A stretch of 64,000 nucleotides of DNA, taken from assembly GCF_029210495.1 (NCBI RefSeq), contig NZ_JARGDK010000003.1, positions 1 through 64,000 on the forward strand, given 5' to 3'. Under the pieces are notes generated by a model, which ran no database searches, was not told the origin of the DNA, and saw only the letters and a program-made list of their open reading frames with translations. Shown one piece after another: positions 30,749 through 39,795 of the stretch. The DNA is from Pseudothioclava nitratireducens. GTDB taxonomy: Bacteria > Pseudomonadota > Alphaproteobacteria > Rhodobacterales > Rhodobacteraceae. Position 1 is the stretch's first letter, and every line of letters starts with the position of its first letter. The translations under genes were made by a program, and so were the position numbers.

Positions 30749-31252
30749 GTGCTTGGACTGACGCCGTCACAATCCGCCCTCGCCTTTCTGATCCTCGTCA
30801 CCCCGATCTGTGCCTGGGTGGCCTATACGGATCTGAAATACATGAAGATCCGCAACACGGCGGTCATGGCGCTGGTGGCCGTTTTCGCCATCGCCGGGCC
30901 GTTCCTGCTGCCGCTCGATGTCTATGCGTGGCGCTGGACGCATCTGGTGATCGTACTGGTGATTGGCTTCGTGCTGAACCTGATCGCGCATTTCGGGGCG
31001 GGCGACGCCAAGTTCGCCGCCGCCGCCGCGCCCTTCTTCTCGTCCAACAGTTCGCATATCTCGCTGACCGTGATGCTCTTGACCGCGTTCCTGCTCGGCG
31101 CCTTCGCCGCGCATCGCGTCATGCGCTCGATCCCGGCTGTGCGCGCCATGGCCCCCGATTGGGTGAGCTGGACCCGCAAGGATTTCCCGCTGGGCCTTGC
31201 ACTCGTCGGCACGCTTTGGAGCTATCTGCTGATCATCGCGCTGACGACCTGA
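30749..31252 (+). CDS. cpaA: Prepilin peptidase CpaA (TadV)
   Basis: 167 residues from a GTG at 30749 (VLGLTPSQSALAFLILVTPI), 4 nt after the preceding stop with AAAGG 8 nt upstream; longer in-frame starts lie inside the preceding gene. It is an aspartic membrane protease of the A24 family: the catalytic aspartates are in AYTDLKYMKIRN and GAGDAKF, in the expected positions after the first membrane span and in the GD motif. Several further membrane segments follow. It should cleave the Flp prepilins after glycine. The methyltransferase domain of classical PilD is absent, as usual for TadV. Confidence 0.9.
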   Translation: MLGLTPSQSALAFLILVTPICAWVAYTDLKYMKIRNTAVMALVAVFAIAGPFLLPLDVYAWRWTHLVIVLVIGFVLNLIAHFGAGDAKFAAAAAPFFSSNSSHISLTVMLLTAFLLGAFAAHRVMRSIPAVRAMAPDWVSWTRKDFPLGLALVGTLWSYLLIIALTT

Positions 31253-31256
31253 GTGC

Positions 31257-31328
31257 AGCGAGGGCGCGCTGCCCCCTCTGGGCTTTGCCCATTGGCTTCC
31301 AGAGTATTCCAGGCTTGATGAAGATGAT
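31257..31328 (+). repeat. Copy of a dispersed GC-rich intergenic repeat
   Basis: GC-rich segment with gctgccccctc, then gagtatt and cttgatgaaga, matching in order and spacing the elements at 52795-52940 and 57076-57160. It lies between cpaA and the convergent membrane-protein gene, directly before their shared terminator. Confidence 0.5.
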
Positions 31329-31362
31329 AAGGGAGCCATCACGATGGCTCCCTTGGCTTTTC
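31329..31362. terminator. Bidirectional terminator between cpaA and the convergent membrane-protein gene
   Basis: A 12-base perfect inverted repeat, aagggagccatc (31329-31340) and gatggctccctt (31343-31354), with T-rich sequence on the plus side and A-rich sequence on the other. It serves convergent genes ending at 31252 and 31361. Confidence 0.75.
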
Positions 31363-33007
31363 AACCCTTGCTCGGTCGATAGAGGATGAAGGTCTCGGTC
31401 CGCATCTCTTCGGACAGCGTCCAGCCCCCGGTCTCGATCGCCTTAAGGATCTCGGCACGGCGCGGCAGGTTGGTGGGGCAAAGCGGCACGAGAACGTGGT
31501 CCGCCACATCCAGACCCGGCGTGCCCGCGTAATACCAAGGCGCCCCGCCTTCGAGCGGCTTGAAGTCGCCATAGAGCCAGAGCGCCGAGAAGAGATCCGC
31601 CACCAGAATGCCCGAGCCGCCATAGCCCGCACCTTCAAGCGTGCGGGCGGTGGTCTCGAACCACGCATTATAGCCGGTGCTGAGTTCGCAATCCGCGAGG
31701 GTCTCGCCGTTGATCGCCAAGGGCGGGGTGTCCTCATCACCGAGCGGGACGACATAGTCGCTATAGGTGTCAAGCTCGTCCCAGCCCATCTGGTTCATCA
31801 CCACCCGATAGACACGGGGCTTGCCAACCAGAATGTCGTGATGCTGCGGGCGCTGCGACAGGAGCGGCACCACCTCTTCGGCAGTCGAGAAATAGAGCCG
31901 GAACGGGCTCCAGATCATGTTGATCGCCGAGGCCGCGCCAAGCGCGAGCGCGAAAGTTCCCGCCACGAGCAATGCCTGATCGAGCCGGATACCAAGCGCG
32001 TTCGTCCGCGTCGTTTCCGGGCGCAGTCCAAGCGCCAAGAGCGCAAGCAGGATCAGCCACTGCGGATCGTTGCCAAAGTTCTGATAGGTCACATAGACGA
32101 AGCCCGGCATGAGAAAAAGCAGCACCAACCCCGCCACCATCGCGCCCGACTGGCGCAGGAAAATCACGCTCGCCAGAACCGCGAATGTACCCGCCATGTA
32201 GGCCGGCGCGACGAGGATACCGCCCAGCGAGAGACCGGGGGCCGCCCGCGTGGCGGAGGTCGCCACGGTGAACAGGTCGCGCAGATAGGCGAACCAGAAC
32301 CGCGTGGTAAAAATGCCGGTCACCGCCGCCGCGACCGTAAGACCCGCCAGCAGCGCGACGAGCAGTGTTTTCCAATCACGTCGGGCGAGCAGCGCGATGA
32401 CGATAGCCGGGAAAAAGGCCGCAAAATAGGTGACCTTGATCAGCGCCATGGCAGCGAGCGCGAGACCGATCAGCGTGCCGTCAAGAAGTGGACGACGCGG
32501 ACCCAGCGGCTCCAGCATGGCCAGCGGAATAGCGATATAGGCCAGCGCCCAAGCCCAGCGGTTATAGTGCATGGAGACAGAAATCGCCGGGTTCGCCTCG
32601 CCATGCACAAGCGCCAAGACCAGCACGATCACATAGGCCGCAAAGCCCCATGCGAACCAGCCGGTGAAGCGCGAGAGCGCCGTGCGCAGGATCGGCCCGA
32701 ACAGAACAAGCGCCAGCGCCGCCTGCGCGGCGAGAAATGCCATCCCGATCCCAAGACCTGCTTGAACGAAGACTGCAATCGGCCAGATCGACAGAATCCC
32801 AAGCGGCGTCATGAAGTCGAAATGGGGGATCTGCCCCGCCTCGGCCATGCGCAGAACCAGATCGGCGAGGTGCAGGGTGTCGCCCTCATGCTTGGCGACG
32901 ATCAACTCTCCCTTGAGGAGCGGCAGCACCGCCATCACAAGGGCCACAAGCCCCATGACGACACCTAGGCGCAGCGAATTCGCGCGCATTCCACCCATTC
33001 TCGCCAT
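31361..33007 (-). CDS. Polytopic membrane protein of unknown function
   Basis: 548 residues from the ATG at 33007 (MARMGGMRANSLRLGVVMGL), preferred over one 54 nt upstream because a GGAGAGG motif precedes it. About ten to eleven hydrophobic segments cover residues 10-370, followed by a soluble C-terminal domain of about 170 residues. The layout of many membrane spans with a C-terminal periplasmic part, and the early acidic EGDT segment, recall GT-C glycosyltransferases, but I see no diagnostic motif and do not assign a function. It is divergent from the AAA+ ATPase gene and convergent with the Tad locus. Confidence 0.8.
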   Translation of the reverse strand: MARMGGMRANSLRLGVVMGLVALVMAVLPLLKGELIVAKHEGDTLHLADLVLRMAEAGQIPHFDFMTPLGILSIWPIAVFVQAGLGIGMAFLAAQAALALVLFGPILRTALSRFTGWFAWGFAAYVIVLVLALVHGEANPAISVSMHYNRWAWALAYIAIPLAMLEPLGPRRPLLDGTLIGLALAAMALIKVTYFAAFFPAIVIALLARRDWKTLLVALLAGLTVAAAVTGIFTTRFWFAYLRDLFTVATSATRAAPGLSLGGILVAPAYMAGTFAVLASVIFLRQSGAMVAGLVLLFLMPGFVYVTYQNFGNDPQWLILLALLALGLRPETTRTNALGIRLDQALLVAGTFALALGAASAINMIWSPFRLYFSTAEEVVPLLSQRPQHHDILVGKPRVYRVVMNQMGWDELDTYSDYVVPLGDEDTPPLAINGETLADCELSTGYNAWFETTARTLEGAGYGGSGILVADLFSALWLYGDFKPLEGGAPWYYAGTPGLDVADHVLVPLCPTNLPRRAEILKAIETGGWTLSEEMRTETFILYRPSKG

Positions 33008-33168
33008 CAATTCCCAGCCTCTCCGCTCTTTTTCCCATTTTTGGCCACAATAGCCGCGCATCTTGGCGCTGTGAATCCGTTTAGCGGAGAATTGCGGTGC
33101 GTAAATGGCACGCCAGAGGCAAAGCCGCGAAACCGCTGAACGCGCGCCAGAGCAGATAGGACAGGCAG

Positions 33169-34479
33169 ATGAACATGATTGCGTCGAATGTGATCGCCCC
33201 CTCGCAACCCAAGAGCCTCGCCGAGGTCGGGCTGACGACGGTGATGATGCGGGACATCCTGCTCAAAACGATGTTCCGGACCAATATCGACACCGCCTCG
33301 GGACTCTCGAAAGTGATCTGCCTGCCGATCACGCTGACGCAGGAACTGATCGACCTGTGCCGGACGCAGCGGCTCGTCGAAGCGACGGGGACGCTGCACG
33401 CAAACTCGGGCGGGGAAATGGGCTACCAACTGTCTGATGCCGGCAAGGCACGCGCGCTCGATGCGCTCTCGCAGTCGGAATATTACGGCGCGATGCCGGT
33501 GCCGTTGACGGATTACCAGCAGCAGATGAAGCGCCAGTCGATCCGCAACATCCAACTCACGCGCCAACAGCTTCTCAAGGCGATGGGGCACCTGATCCTG
33601 CCGCCCGATCTGATCGACCAACTCGGCCCGGCGGTCGGTTCGGGGCGCTCGATCCTGATGTATGGCCCGCCCGGCAACGGGAAATCCTCGATCTCGAACG
33701 GTATCCGCGACGCTTTGGGCGATTTCATCTACATTCCGCGCTCGGTCGAATATTCCGGGCAGGTCATCACGGTGTTCGACCCGATCGTGCACACGCCGGC
33801 GCCGCAGCCCGAAGAAGACCCGACAAGCCTGCGCAAGAAAGGGATGCAGTTCGACCAGCGCTACATCTATTCCGAGCGCCCGACCGTGATCACCGGCGGT
33901 GAATTGTCGCTCGAAATGCTCGACTTGACCTACAACCCGACCGCGCGCACCTATACCGCGCCCCTGCAAATGAAATCGTCGGGCGGCGTCTTCATCGTGG
34001 ACGACCTTGGTCGTCAGGCCGAACCGCCGCAAAAGCTCGTCAACCGCTGGATCGTGCCGCTCGAAGAAAGCCGCGATATTCTGGCCCTGCAATCGGGCGA
34101 GAAATTCGAGGTGCCCTTCGACACGCTGGTGATCTTCTCGACCAACTTCCACCCCAACGAGATCTTCGATAAAGCGGCACTGCGCCGGATCTTCTTCAAG
34201 ATCAAGATCGATGGGCCGAACCAATCGGACTTCCTCAAGATCTTCTCGATGGTCGCCAAGAAGCGGAAGATGCCGCTCAACGAAAAGGCGCTCGTGCACC
34301 TGCTCAAGGTGAAATACCCCACCATCGACAATATCTATGCGAACTATCAGCCGATCTTCCTGATCGACCAGATGATCTCGATCTGCGAGTTCGAGGGCAT
34401 CCCCTATCAGATGACGCCCGAATTGGTGGATCGCGCCTGGTCCAACATGTTCGTGCGCGAAGAAAAGATCGAGCACTGA
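33169..34479 (+). CDS. AAA+ family ATPase of unknown role
   Basis: 436 residues. The N-terminal 110 residues contain no recognised motif (SLAEVGLTTVMMRDILLKTM). The AAA+ core starts near residue 150: Walker A GPPGNGKSS (about 165-173), a Walker B-like GGVFIVDDLG with Asp-Asp instead of Asp-Glu, sensor 1 LVIFSTNFHP and an arginine-finger candidate LRRIFFKIKID. The C-terminal region (IDNIYANYQPIFLIDQM) is likely the lid. Cytoplasmic, no membrane segments. It is transcribed alone and follows the Tad locus region after one divergent gene. It could remodel a pilus or envelope partner, but this is only a neighbourhood argument. Confidence 0.82.
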   Translation: MNMIASNVIAPSQPKSLAEVGLTTVMMRDILLKTMFRTNIDTASGLSKVICLPITLTQELIDLCRTQRLVEATGTLHANSGGEMGYQLSDAGKARALDALSQSEYYGAMPVPLTDYQQQMKRQSIRNIQLTRQQLLKAMGHLILPPDLIDQLGPAVGSGRSILMYGPPGNGKSSISNGIRDALGDFIYIPRSVEYSGQVITVFDPIVHTPAPQPEEDPTSLRKKGMQFDQRYIYSERPTVITGGELSLEMLDLTYNPTARTYTAPLQMKSSGGVFIVDDLGRQAEPPQKLVNRWIVPLEESRDILALQSGEKFEVPFDTLVIFSTNFHPNEIFDKAALRRIFFKIKIDGPNQSDFLKIFSMVAKKRKMPLNEKALVHLLKVKYPTIDNIYANYQPIFLIDQMISICEFEGIPYQMTPELVDRAWSNMFVREEKIEH

Positions 34480-34491
34480 CCTTCACGGCGG

Positions 34492-35277
34492 CTACTCAGC
34501 CGCCGCTTGCTTTTCCGGCAGGTCAATCGCCTCGACATCGGATATATAGGTGCGCGAGACCGGGATCAGCGCGCCATCGGTTGTGCGCAGAAACATCTTC
34601 GAGCGCTCCCGTCGCACCGCGAGGATCGCATCCGTCGCCACCCAATGCGAGCGGTGCACCCGCAGGCCGGGAATGCCCTCGGCCTCGGCAATGGCATCTG
34701 CGAAGCGGATGAGAACGCTCTCCGTGCCCGATGGGCGCACCACATCGACATAGTGATCGCGCACCTGCATCCGAAGGATCGGCTGCGTCTGATCTCCGCT
34801 CAGCCGGTCATAAATGCGCGGCGGCCCCTCACTGTTCCGCACCTCGCTACGCTGTGCAATCGCGCTCTCCGAAGCGAGCGCGTGGCGCAGCGTCGAGGTG
34901 GCCATGGAGGTGATGAACACATAAGCCGCCATTTCAAGCGCATTGGGCGCAGATGCAGGATCACTCGTCGCGAGCGCGGCGCAGATCAGGTAGAAGGGCG
35001 GGGTCAGCACCAGCGTCGCCAGCACCGCAAGCGAGAACGACTCTGGCAGGTAACGGCGCAGCCCAAGATAGTCCTGCACGATCACGCGCAGCGCCGCCCC
35101 GATCAGGATCGCCACGGCCAGAATGACCGGCCAGAAGATCAGACGGTTGAAAAAGCTCTGGCTGACGATTGTTCCAAACGGTCCCGCAACAACCCCAATG
35201 ACCGATGTCACCACCCAGATCACCGGAAGCACCGGCAGCATGACCGCCGCCTTGTAGAGAGACCAGAACCGCAACAT
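34492..35277 (-). CDS. Membrane-anchored LytTR-domain transcription regulator
   Basis: 261 residues. Residues 1-120 contain four hydrophobic segments (VMLPVLPVIWVVTSVIGVVA, FWPVILAVAILIGAALRVIV and two more), and residues about 155-255 are a LytTR DNA-binding domain (ILRMQVRDHYVDVVRPSG, LRVHRSHWVATDAI, VSRTYISDVEAI). There is no receiver or kinase domain, so it would sense through its membrane part or bind DNA from the membrane. It converges on the AAA+ ATPase gene; the stops are 12 nt apart. A hairpin and a TTAACCAT element lie directly upstream of its ATG. No clear ribosome binding site is visible. Confidence 0.85.
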   Translation of the reverse strand: MLRFWSLYKAAVMLPVLPVIWVVTSVIGVVAGPFGTIVSQSFFNRLIFWPVILAVAILIGAALRVIVQDYLGLRRYLPESFSLAVLATLVLTPPFYLICAALATSDPASAPNALEMAAYVFITSMATSTLRHALASESAIAQRSEVRNSEGPPRIYDRLSGDQTQPILRMQVRDHYVDVVRPSGTESVLIRFADAIAEAEGIPGLRVHRSHWVATDAILAVRRERSKMFLRTTDGALIPVSRTYISDVEAIDLPEKQAAAE

Positions 35278-35291
35278 CTGGCAGCACCGTA

Positions 35292-35329
35292 TTAACCATT
35301 ACCAAAGGCATAGCTATCCAATGGGATAG
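35292..35329 (-). promoter_or_regulatory. TTAACCAT element and 6-bp inverted repeat upstream of the LytTR gene
   Basis: TTAACCAT (35292-35299), resembling a CtrA half-site, and ctatcc-aatg-ggatag (35314-35329) lie 15 to 52 nt upstream of the LytTR start codon. The perfect repeat could be an operator, for instance for autoregulation. Confidence 0.35.
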
Positions 35330-35365
35330 GCGCTGACAATGCGATATATCTTCGGAAATTCCCCC

Positions 35366-36256
35366 TTAGGCGGTCAGCCCCTCGGGCTCGCGCAACCCGT
35401 TTGCGCGGCAGCAGGCGGTGACGGTGTTGGCGAGCAGGCAAGCGATGGTCATCGGACCGACGCCGCCCGGGACCGGGGTGATCGCACCGGCCACCGCGGC
35501 CGCGCTCTCGAAATGCACGTCACCCACGAGCTTTTTCTTGCCGCCCCGCTCGATCCGGTTGATGCCCACGTCGATCACCGTTGCACCGGGTTTGACCCAG
35601 TCGCCGGGGATCATTTCAGGGCGCCCAACCGCCGCCACAAGGATATCCGCGCCCTTGCAGACCGCCGCCAAATCCTTGGTCCGGCTATGCGCGATCGTCA
35701 CCGTGCAGCTATCGCCCAGAAGAAGCTGCGCCATCGGTTTGCCGACGATATTCGAGCGCCCCACCACCACGGCGTTCAGCCCCGACAGGCTCCCGTGATG
35801 GTCGCGCAGCATCATCAGGCAGCCCAGCGGCGTGCAGGGCACCATCGACTTCTGACCTGTGCCGAGCAACCCGACATTCGAGATATGGAACCCGTCCACA
35901 TCCTTGCCCGGCGCGATCGAGTTGATCACCAGATCACTGTTGAGATGTGCGGGCAGCGGCAGTTGCACGAGGATACCATGCACCGCCGGATCGTTATTCA
36001 GGCGCTCAATCAGCGCAAGCAAATCGGCTTCCGAGGTCTCCGCCGGCAGCTTGTGCTCGAAGGAATTCATCCCGACCTCGAGCGTCTGCTTGCCCTTGTT
36101 GCGCACATAAACCTCGGAGGCCGGGTCGTCGCCTACAAGCACCACCGCAAGACCGGGCGTCACCCCCTGCACTTCCTTAAGCCGCGCCACATGCGCCGCA
36201 ACCTTCTCACGCACCTGCGCCGCAAATGCCTTGCCGTCGATGATCTTGGCCGTCAT
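35366..36256 (-). CDS. folD: Bifunctional methylenetetrahydrofolate dehydrogenase / methenyltetrahydrofolate cyclohydrolase
   Basis: Interconverts 5,10-methylene-THF and 10-formyl-THF with NADP. 296 residues, with the family features in order: [58 protein letters not shown] (Rossmann nucleotide site) and [15 protein letters not shown] near the C-terminus. The ATG overlaps the stop of the upstream chorismate mutase gene by 4 nt. fhs, which makes 10-formyl-THF from formate, is two genes upstream, so this cluster can move formate carbon into the folate pool. Confidence 0.97.
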   Translation of the reverse strand: MTAKIIDGKAFAAQVREKVAAHVARLKEVQGVTPGLAVVLVGDDPASEVYVRNKGKQTLEVGMNSFEHKLPAETSEADLLALIERLNNDPAVHGILVQLPLPAHLNSDLVINSIAPGKDVDGFHISNVGLLGTGQKSMVPCTPLGCLMMLRDHHGSLSGLNAVVVGRSNIVGKPMAQLLLGDSCTVTIAHSRTKDLAAVCKGADILVAAVGRPEMIPGDWVKPGATVIDVGINRIERGGKKKLVGDVHFESAAAVAGAITPVPGGVGPMTIACLLANTVTACCRANGLREPEGLTA

Positions 36257-36558
36257 GCCGGGTCCCCTTTGCCCAAAACCTGTTCTTCCTGCGCAATGAA
36301 ATGCTCGATCATCTCACGCCACAGGCGCTCGGCCAGACCCGGGTCCAAACCCGCGACCTCGGCCTTTGCGCAAACCTTTGCCACCACATCCTCGACCCGC
36401 TCGGGAATTCGGGCTGGCAGCTTCTCGCCTTGCTTGAGCTGTGCGGCGCGCGCGATATACCGCGTGCGTCGCGCCAGCAGTTCAACGATCTGCTCGTCGA
36501 GCGCGTCGATCTCGACGCGCAGTTCAAGCATGGTTCCGATCTGATCGGGCTCTTTCAT
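36253..36558 (-). CDS. Chorismate mutase, AroQ type
   Basis: 101 residues from [20 protein letters not shown], with GGAGG 4 nt upstream of the ATG at 36558; ten more in-frame codons upstream lack support. An all-helical AroQ fold is indicated by [19 protein letters not shown], the catalytic-type [12 protein letters not shown] region and [12 protein letters not shown]. It converts chorismate to prephenate for Phe/Tyr synthesis. No signal peptide, so it is a cytoplasmic enzyme. It overlaps folD by 4 nt (ATGA), an odd pairing of aromatic and C1 metabolism. Confidence 0.9.
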   Translation of the reverse strand: MKEPDQIGTMLELRVEIDALDEQIVELLARRTRYIARAAQLKQGEKLPARIPERVEDVVAKVCAKAEVAGLDPGLAERLWREMIEHFIAQEEQVLGKGDPA

Positions 36559-36635
36559 AGGGCCTCCACGACTAGGGTGCGTGCGCACCGCTGCTATCGC
36601 AGTTTATGCCGCCCTGCTCAAGCCTTGCACCCCGA

Positions 36636-38303
36636 TCAGAACAAGCCTTCGGTCTCGCCTGCGGCATTCAGCCGGATCGAGGCCGCCGCCGGCACGCGCG
36701 GAAGGCCCGGCATAGTCATGATCTCACCGCAGATCACCACGATGAACCCTGCCCCCGCGCTCAGCCGCACCTCGCGGATCGGAACAGTGTGACCAGAAGG
36801 CGCACCCCGCAGATTCGGGTCAGTCGAGAATGAATATTGCGTCTTGGCCATGCAGATCGGCAACTTGCCATGGCCCGCCGCCTCCCACTCGCGCAACTGG
36901 TCGCGGATCTTCTTGTCCGCGATCACCTCGCCTGCGTGATAGATGCGGCGTGCAATCGTATCGATCTTGTCGAACAAGCTCATGTCATCCGGGTAGAGCG
37001 GCGCAAAGTGGCTCTCGACTTCGGTGAGCGCCACAACCCTACGTGCGAGATCCTCGGCCCCAGCGCCGCCATCGGCCCAGTGCTTGCACACGATCGCTTC
37101 GGCACCCTGGCTCGCGGCATAGTCCTTGACCGCCTGAATCTCGGCTTCGGTATCGGTGGTGAAGTGGTTGATCGCCACGACCACCGGAACGCCAAAGCTC
37201 TTGGTGTTGGCGATGTGGCGGCCCAGATTCGGACAGCCCCTGACGACGGCCTCGACATTCTCGGTGCCCAGATCGGCCTTGGCCACGCCGCCGTTCATCT
37301 TCATCGCGCGCACGGTCGCAACGATAACCGCCGCCGCCGGCTTCAGACCCGCCTTGCGGCACTTGATGTCGAAGAACTTCTCGGCGCCCAAATCGGCCCC
37401 GAAGCCTGCTTCGGTCACGACATAATCCGCCAGTTTCAGCGCGGTTTGCGTGGCGATGACCGAGTTGCAGCCATGCGCGATGTTCGCGAACGGGCCGCCA
37501 TGGACGAAAGCCGGGGTGTGCTCGAGCGTCTGCACGAGGTTCGGCTGCATCGCCTCCTTGAGCAGCACAACCATTGCGCCATCAGCACCGATTTGCGCGC
37601 AGGTGATCGGCGTGCGGTCGCGCCGATAGGCCACCACGATCCGCCCCAGGCGCTCTTGCAGGTCATCGAGATCCTTGGACAGGCACAGGCAAGCCATGAC
37701 CTCGGAGGCCACGGTGATATCGAACCCGGTCTGACGCGCAAAGCCGTTGGACACACCGCCCAGACCGACCACTACGTCGCGCAAAGCACGATCGTTCATG
37801 TCCATGACCCGCTTCCACGTGATCCGGCGCTCGTCGATCTCGAGCTCATTGCCCCAATAAATGTGATTGTCGATCATCGCGGAAAGCAGGTTATGCGCCG
37901 CCGTGATCGCGTGGAAATCGCCGGTGAAGTGGAGGTTCATCTCCTCCATCGGCACGATCTGCGCGTAACCGCCCCCCGCGGCCCCCCCCTTCATCCCGAA
38001 ATTCGGGCCAAGGCTCGCCTCGCGGATACAGATCGCGGTTTTCTTGCCGATCCGCTGGAGCCCGTCTCCCAAGCCGACCGTGGTCGTCGTCTTGCCCTCG
38101 CCAGCGGGCGTCGGGTTGATCGCCGTCACGAGGATCAGCTTGCCGTCCGTCCTGCCGTTCAAGCCTGTGATAAATTGCGCATCTACCTTGGCCTTGTCAC
38201 GTCCGTAGGGGATCAGCGAGTCTTCGGGAATTCCAAGTTTGGCGCCGATCTCTGTCATCGGGCGTTTGGCGGCGGCACGGGCGATCTCGATATCTGTCAG
38301 CAT
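36636..38303 (-). CDS. fhs: Formate--tetrahydrofolate ligase
   Basis: ATP-dependent formation of 10-formyl-THF from formate. 555 residues, a normal length. The nucleotide-binding [18 protein letters not shown] motif is near residues 66-83, followed by [20 protein letters not shown] and [13 protein letters not shown]-like folate-site regions, and it ends [26 protein letters not shown]-type sequence lies immediately upstream of the ATG. Likely co-transcribed with the chorismate mutase and folD genes 77 nt downstream. Fhs together with FolD suits an organism using formate or methylated C1 compounds. Confidence 0.97.
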   Translation of the reverse strand: MLTDIEIARAAAKRPMTEIGAKLGIPEDSLIPYGRDKAKVDAQFITGLNGRTDGKLILVTAINPTPAGEGKTTTTVGLGDGLQRIGKKTAICIREASLGPNFGMKGGAAGGGYAQIVPMEEMNLHFTGDFHAITAAHNLLSAMIDNHIYWGNELEIDERRITWKRVMDMNDRALRDVVVGLGGVSNGFARQTGFDITVASEVMACLCLSKDLDDLQERLGRIVVAYRRDRTPITCAQIGADGAMVVLLKEAMQPNLVQTLEHTPAFVHGGPFANIAHGCNSVIATQTALKLADYVVTEAGFGADLGAEKFFDIKCRKAGLKPAAAVIVATVRAMKMNGGVAKADLGTENVEAVVRGCPNLGRHIANTKSFGVPVVVAINHFTTDTEAEIQAVKDYAASQGAEAIVCKHWADGGAGAEDLARRVVALTEVESHFAPLYPDDMSLFDKIDTIARRIYHAGEVIADKKIRDQLREWEAAGHGKLPICMAKTQYSFSTDPNLRGAPSGHTVPIREVRLSAGAGFIVVICGEIMTMPGLPRVPAAASIRLNAAGETEGLF

Positions 38304-38393
38304 AAGGCTCCTCCTGATGCGCAGAGCCTAACGGCATCGCGCGCGCCGGTGACGGATCGGAAGCGACCTATTCACGACGTAAATCGCCGCAGA

Positions 38394-38990
38394 TCAGCCG
38401 CGCGCCTCATCGAAATGCGACCAGATACGTTGATCGGGGATATGCAGGCGCAGGCTTTGCCCAAGTTCGAGCGTGCCGGGCCGCTCCACCCATGCGGTCA
38501 CCCCGCGCCGCCCTGACGCGGCGGGCTTGTAGCGCGCGCCGAAGCCCTCGTGCTGCGCTTCGATCACCTTGCCGGGCAAAACGCAGGCCCGGTTTTCCAT
38601 ATCGACGATGAGACTGACGCCGTCCGGCCCCTGCAAGCGCGAGGAAGGCGGCAGATGCGTCAGATCGGGCAGTCCGCGCAGAACGATCGAAGCCCCAACC
38701 CATTGCGGGTCGATCTCGGGGAGTTCCATCGCGATCGCGGTCTTGGCGAGTTCTTCAGACGACAGGATCGTCAACTGGCGCGTGTTCGCGATCTCCGTGC
38801 CGCGCGGATGTTGCGCCAGAACACGCGAGCAAGAGAGCCGCGTGCGCCCGCCATGTGCCTCACCCTCGGCCCCATCGAAGCCCAGCACCAAACGCTCGCA
38901 AGCGACGGAGGCCAATCCCGCATCGCTCGGGACACGCCCCAAAAATACGATTTCACCAGAAAATTCGGTCGGCTTGAGCGCAGCCATCAA
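38394..38990 (-). CDS. MOSC-domain protein
   Basis: 198 residues. The MOSC fold is indicated by GFDGAEGEAHGGRTRLSCSR near residues 38-57, an ILSSEELAKTA segment, and a C-terminal VENRACVLPGKVI-like and GRRGVTAWVERPG region. MOSC proteins are related to the C-terminal domain of molybdenum cofactor sulfurase and bind sulfur or pterin cofactors. The domain stands alone here, with no PLP-dependent part. The ATG overlaps the stop of the upstream methyltransferase by 4 nt. Substrate unknown. Confidence 0.82.
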   Translation of the reverse strand: MMAALKPTEFSGEIVFLGRVPSDAGLASVACERLVLGFDGAEGEAHGGRTRLSCSRVLAQHPRGTEIANTRQLTILSSEELAKTAIAMELPEIDPQWVGASIVLRGLPDLTHLPPSSRLQGPDGVSLIVDMENRACVLPGKVIEAQHEGFGARYKPAASGRRGVTAWVERPGTLELGQSLRLHIPDQRIWSHFDEARG

Positions 38991-39793
38991 CGCACCTGCA
39001 AAACGATAAACACCCGCCGGAAGGGGAACAGAACCGAGCCATCGGCCTCGGCAGGATAGGCGGCCTCAAGTGCCGCATCGTAGCGTTTCACGAAGCGTGC
39101 GGCCTCTGCCTCGTCGAGTTTCTCGAGGAAGGGGCGCATTGCGGTCGCCTCGGTGAAGCGGCGCACCGGGTGAACATCACCCTCGCGCTCGAGCCGCTGG
39201 ACATAGTCGGTCTGCCAGATGTCGAGGGCACCAAGCCCGCCGAGCATCCGCGCGTAATCCGTGGGCGAGGCGACAGGCGCTTGCCACCGCTCCAGATCAA
39301 AGCGGTCGGGGAACATCTCGGCGGCGAACTCGCGCAGGAAACGGTGCGACGGCGCGCCATATTGGCGAGGCATCTGCACCGCCAGAACGCCGCCCGGGCG
39401 CAGCATCCCCGCCAAGCGCGGCAGCAGCGCGCCATGATTGCCCAGCCATTGTAGCGCCGCGTTCGAAAAGATCAGTGCAGGTTGCTTGTTGCTGTCCCAA
39501 ACCGAGATGTCAGCCAGATCACAACGATCATAGGCCCCGGTCGCCGCCGCCTTCTTGAGCATCGCAGGCGAGCCATCTACGCCCACCAGCTTGCGCTTGG
39601 GGTAGCGGTGGTTCAACGCCTCGGCCACCGCGCCCGAGCCACAGCCGAGATCAATGATCCGGCCTTTCTCGGGCAGCGCTGGCACGCGCGCCAGAAGGTC
39701 AAGCGCCGGGCGCAGGCGCAGGTCCTTGAAACGCCCATAGGTTTCAGGCGACCAGTCCCCGACGATCCCGTCCTTACCCAGCGCCTTTGCCAT
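38987..39793 (-). CDS. tam: Methyltransferase similar to trans-aconitate 2-methyltransferase
   Basis: 268 residues. Class I SAM methyltransferase with motif I IIDLGCGSGAVAEAL near residues 46-60, an acidic strand VGVDGSPAML, and ALIFSNAALQWLGNHGALLP, the segment characteristic of Tam enzymes. The N-terminus MAKALGKDGIVGDWSPETYG is also Tam-like. Tam methylates trans-aconitate, which otherwise inhibits aconitase. The assignment to the exact substrate is by resemblance. It starts 2 nt after ftsH and overlaps the MOSC gene. Confidence 0.75.
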   Translation of the reverse strand: MAKALGKDGIVGDWSPETYGRFKDLRLRPALDLLARVPALPEKGRIIDLGCGSGAVAEALNHRYPKRKLVGVDGSPAMLKKAAATGAYDRCDLADISVWDSNKQPALIFSNAALQWLGNHGALLPRLAGMLRPGGVLAVQMPRQYGAPSHRFLREFAAEMFPDRFDLERWQAPVASPTDYARMLGGLGALDIWQTDYVQRLEREGDVHPVRRFTEATAMRPFLEKLDEAEAARFVKRYDAALEAAYPAEADGSVLFPFRRVFIVLQVR

Positions 39794-39795
39794 GC

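Noticed and set aside
38304-38393. Tetrahydrofolate riboswitch upstream of fhs
   Set aside because: The 90-nt gap contains no pairing or consensus that I could match to a THF aptamer.
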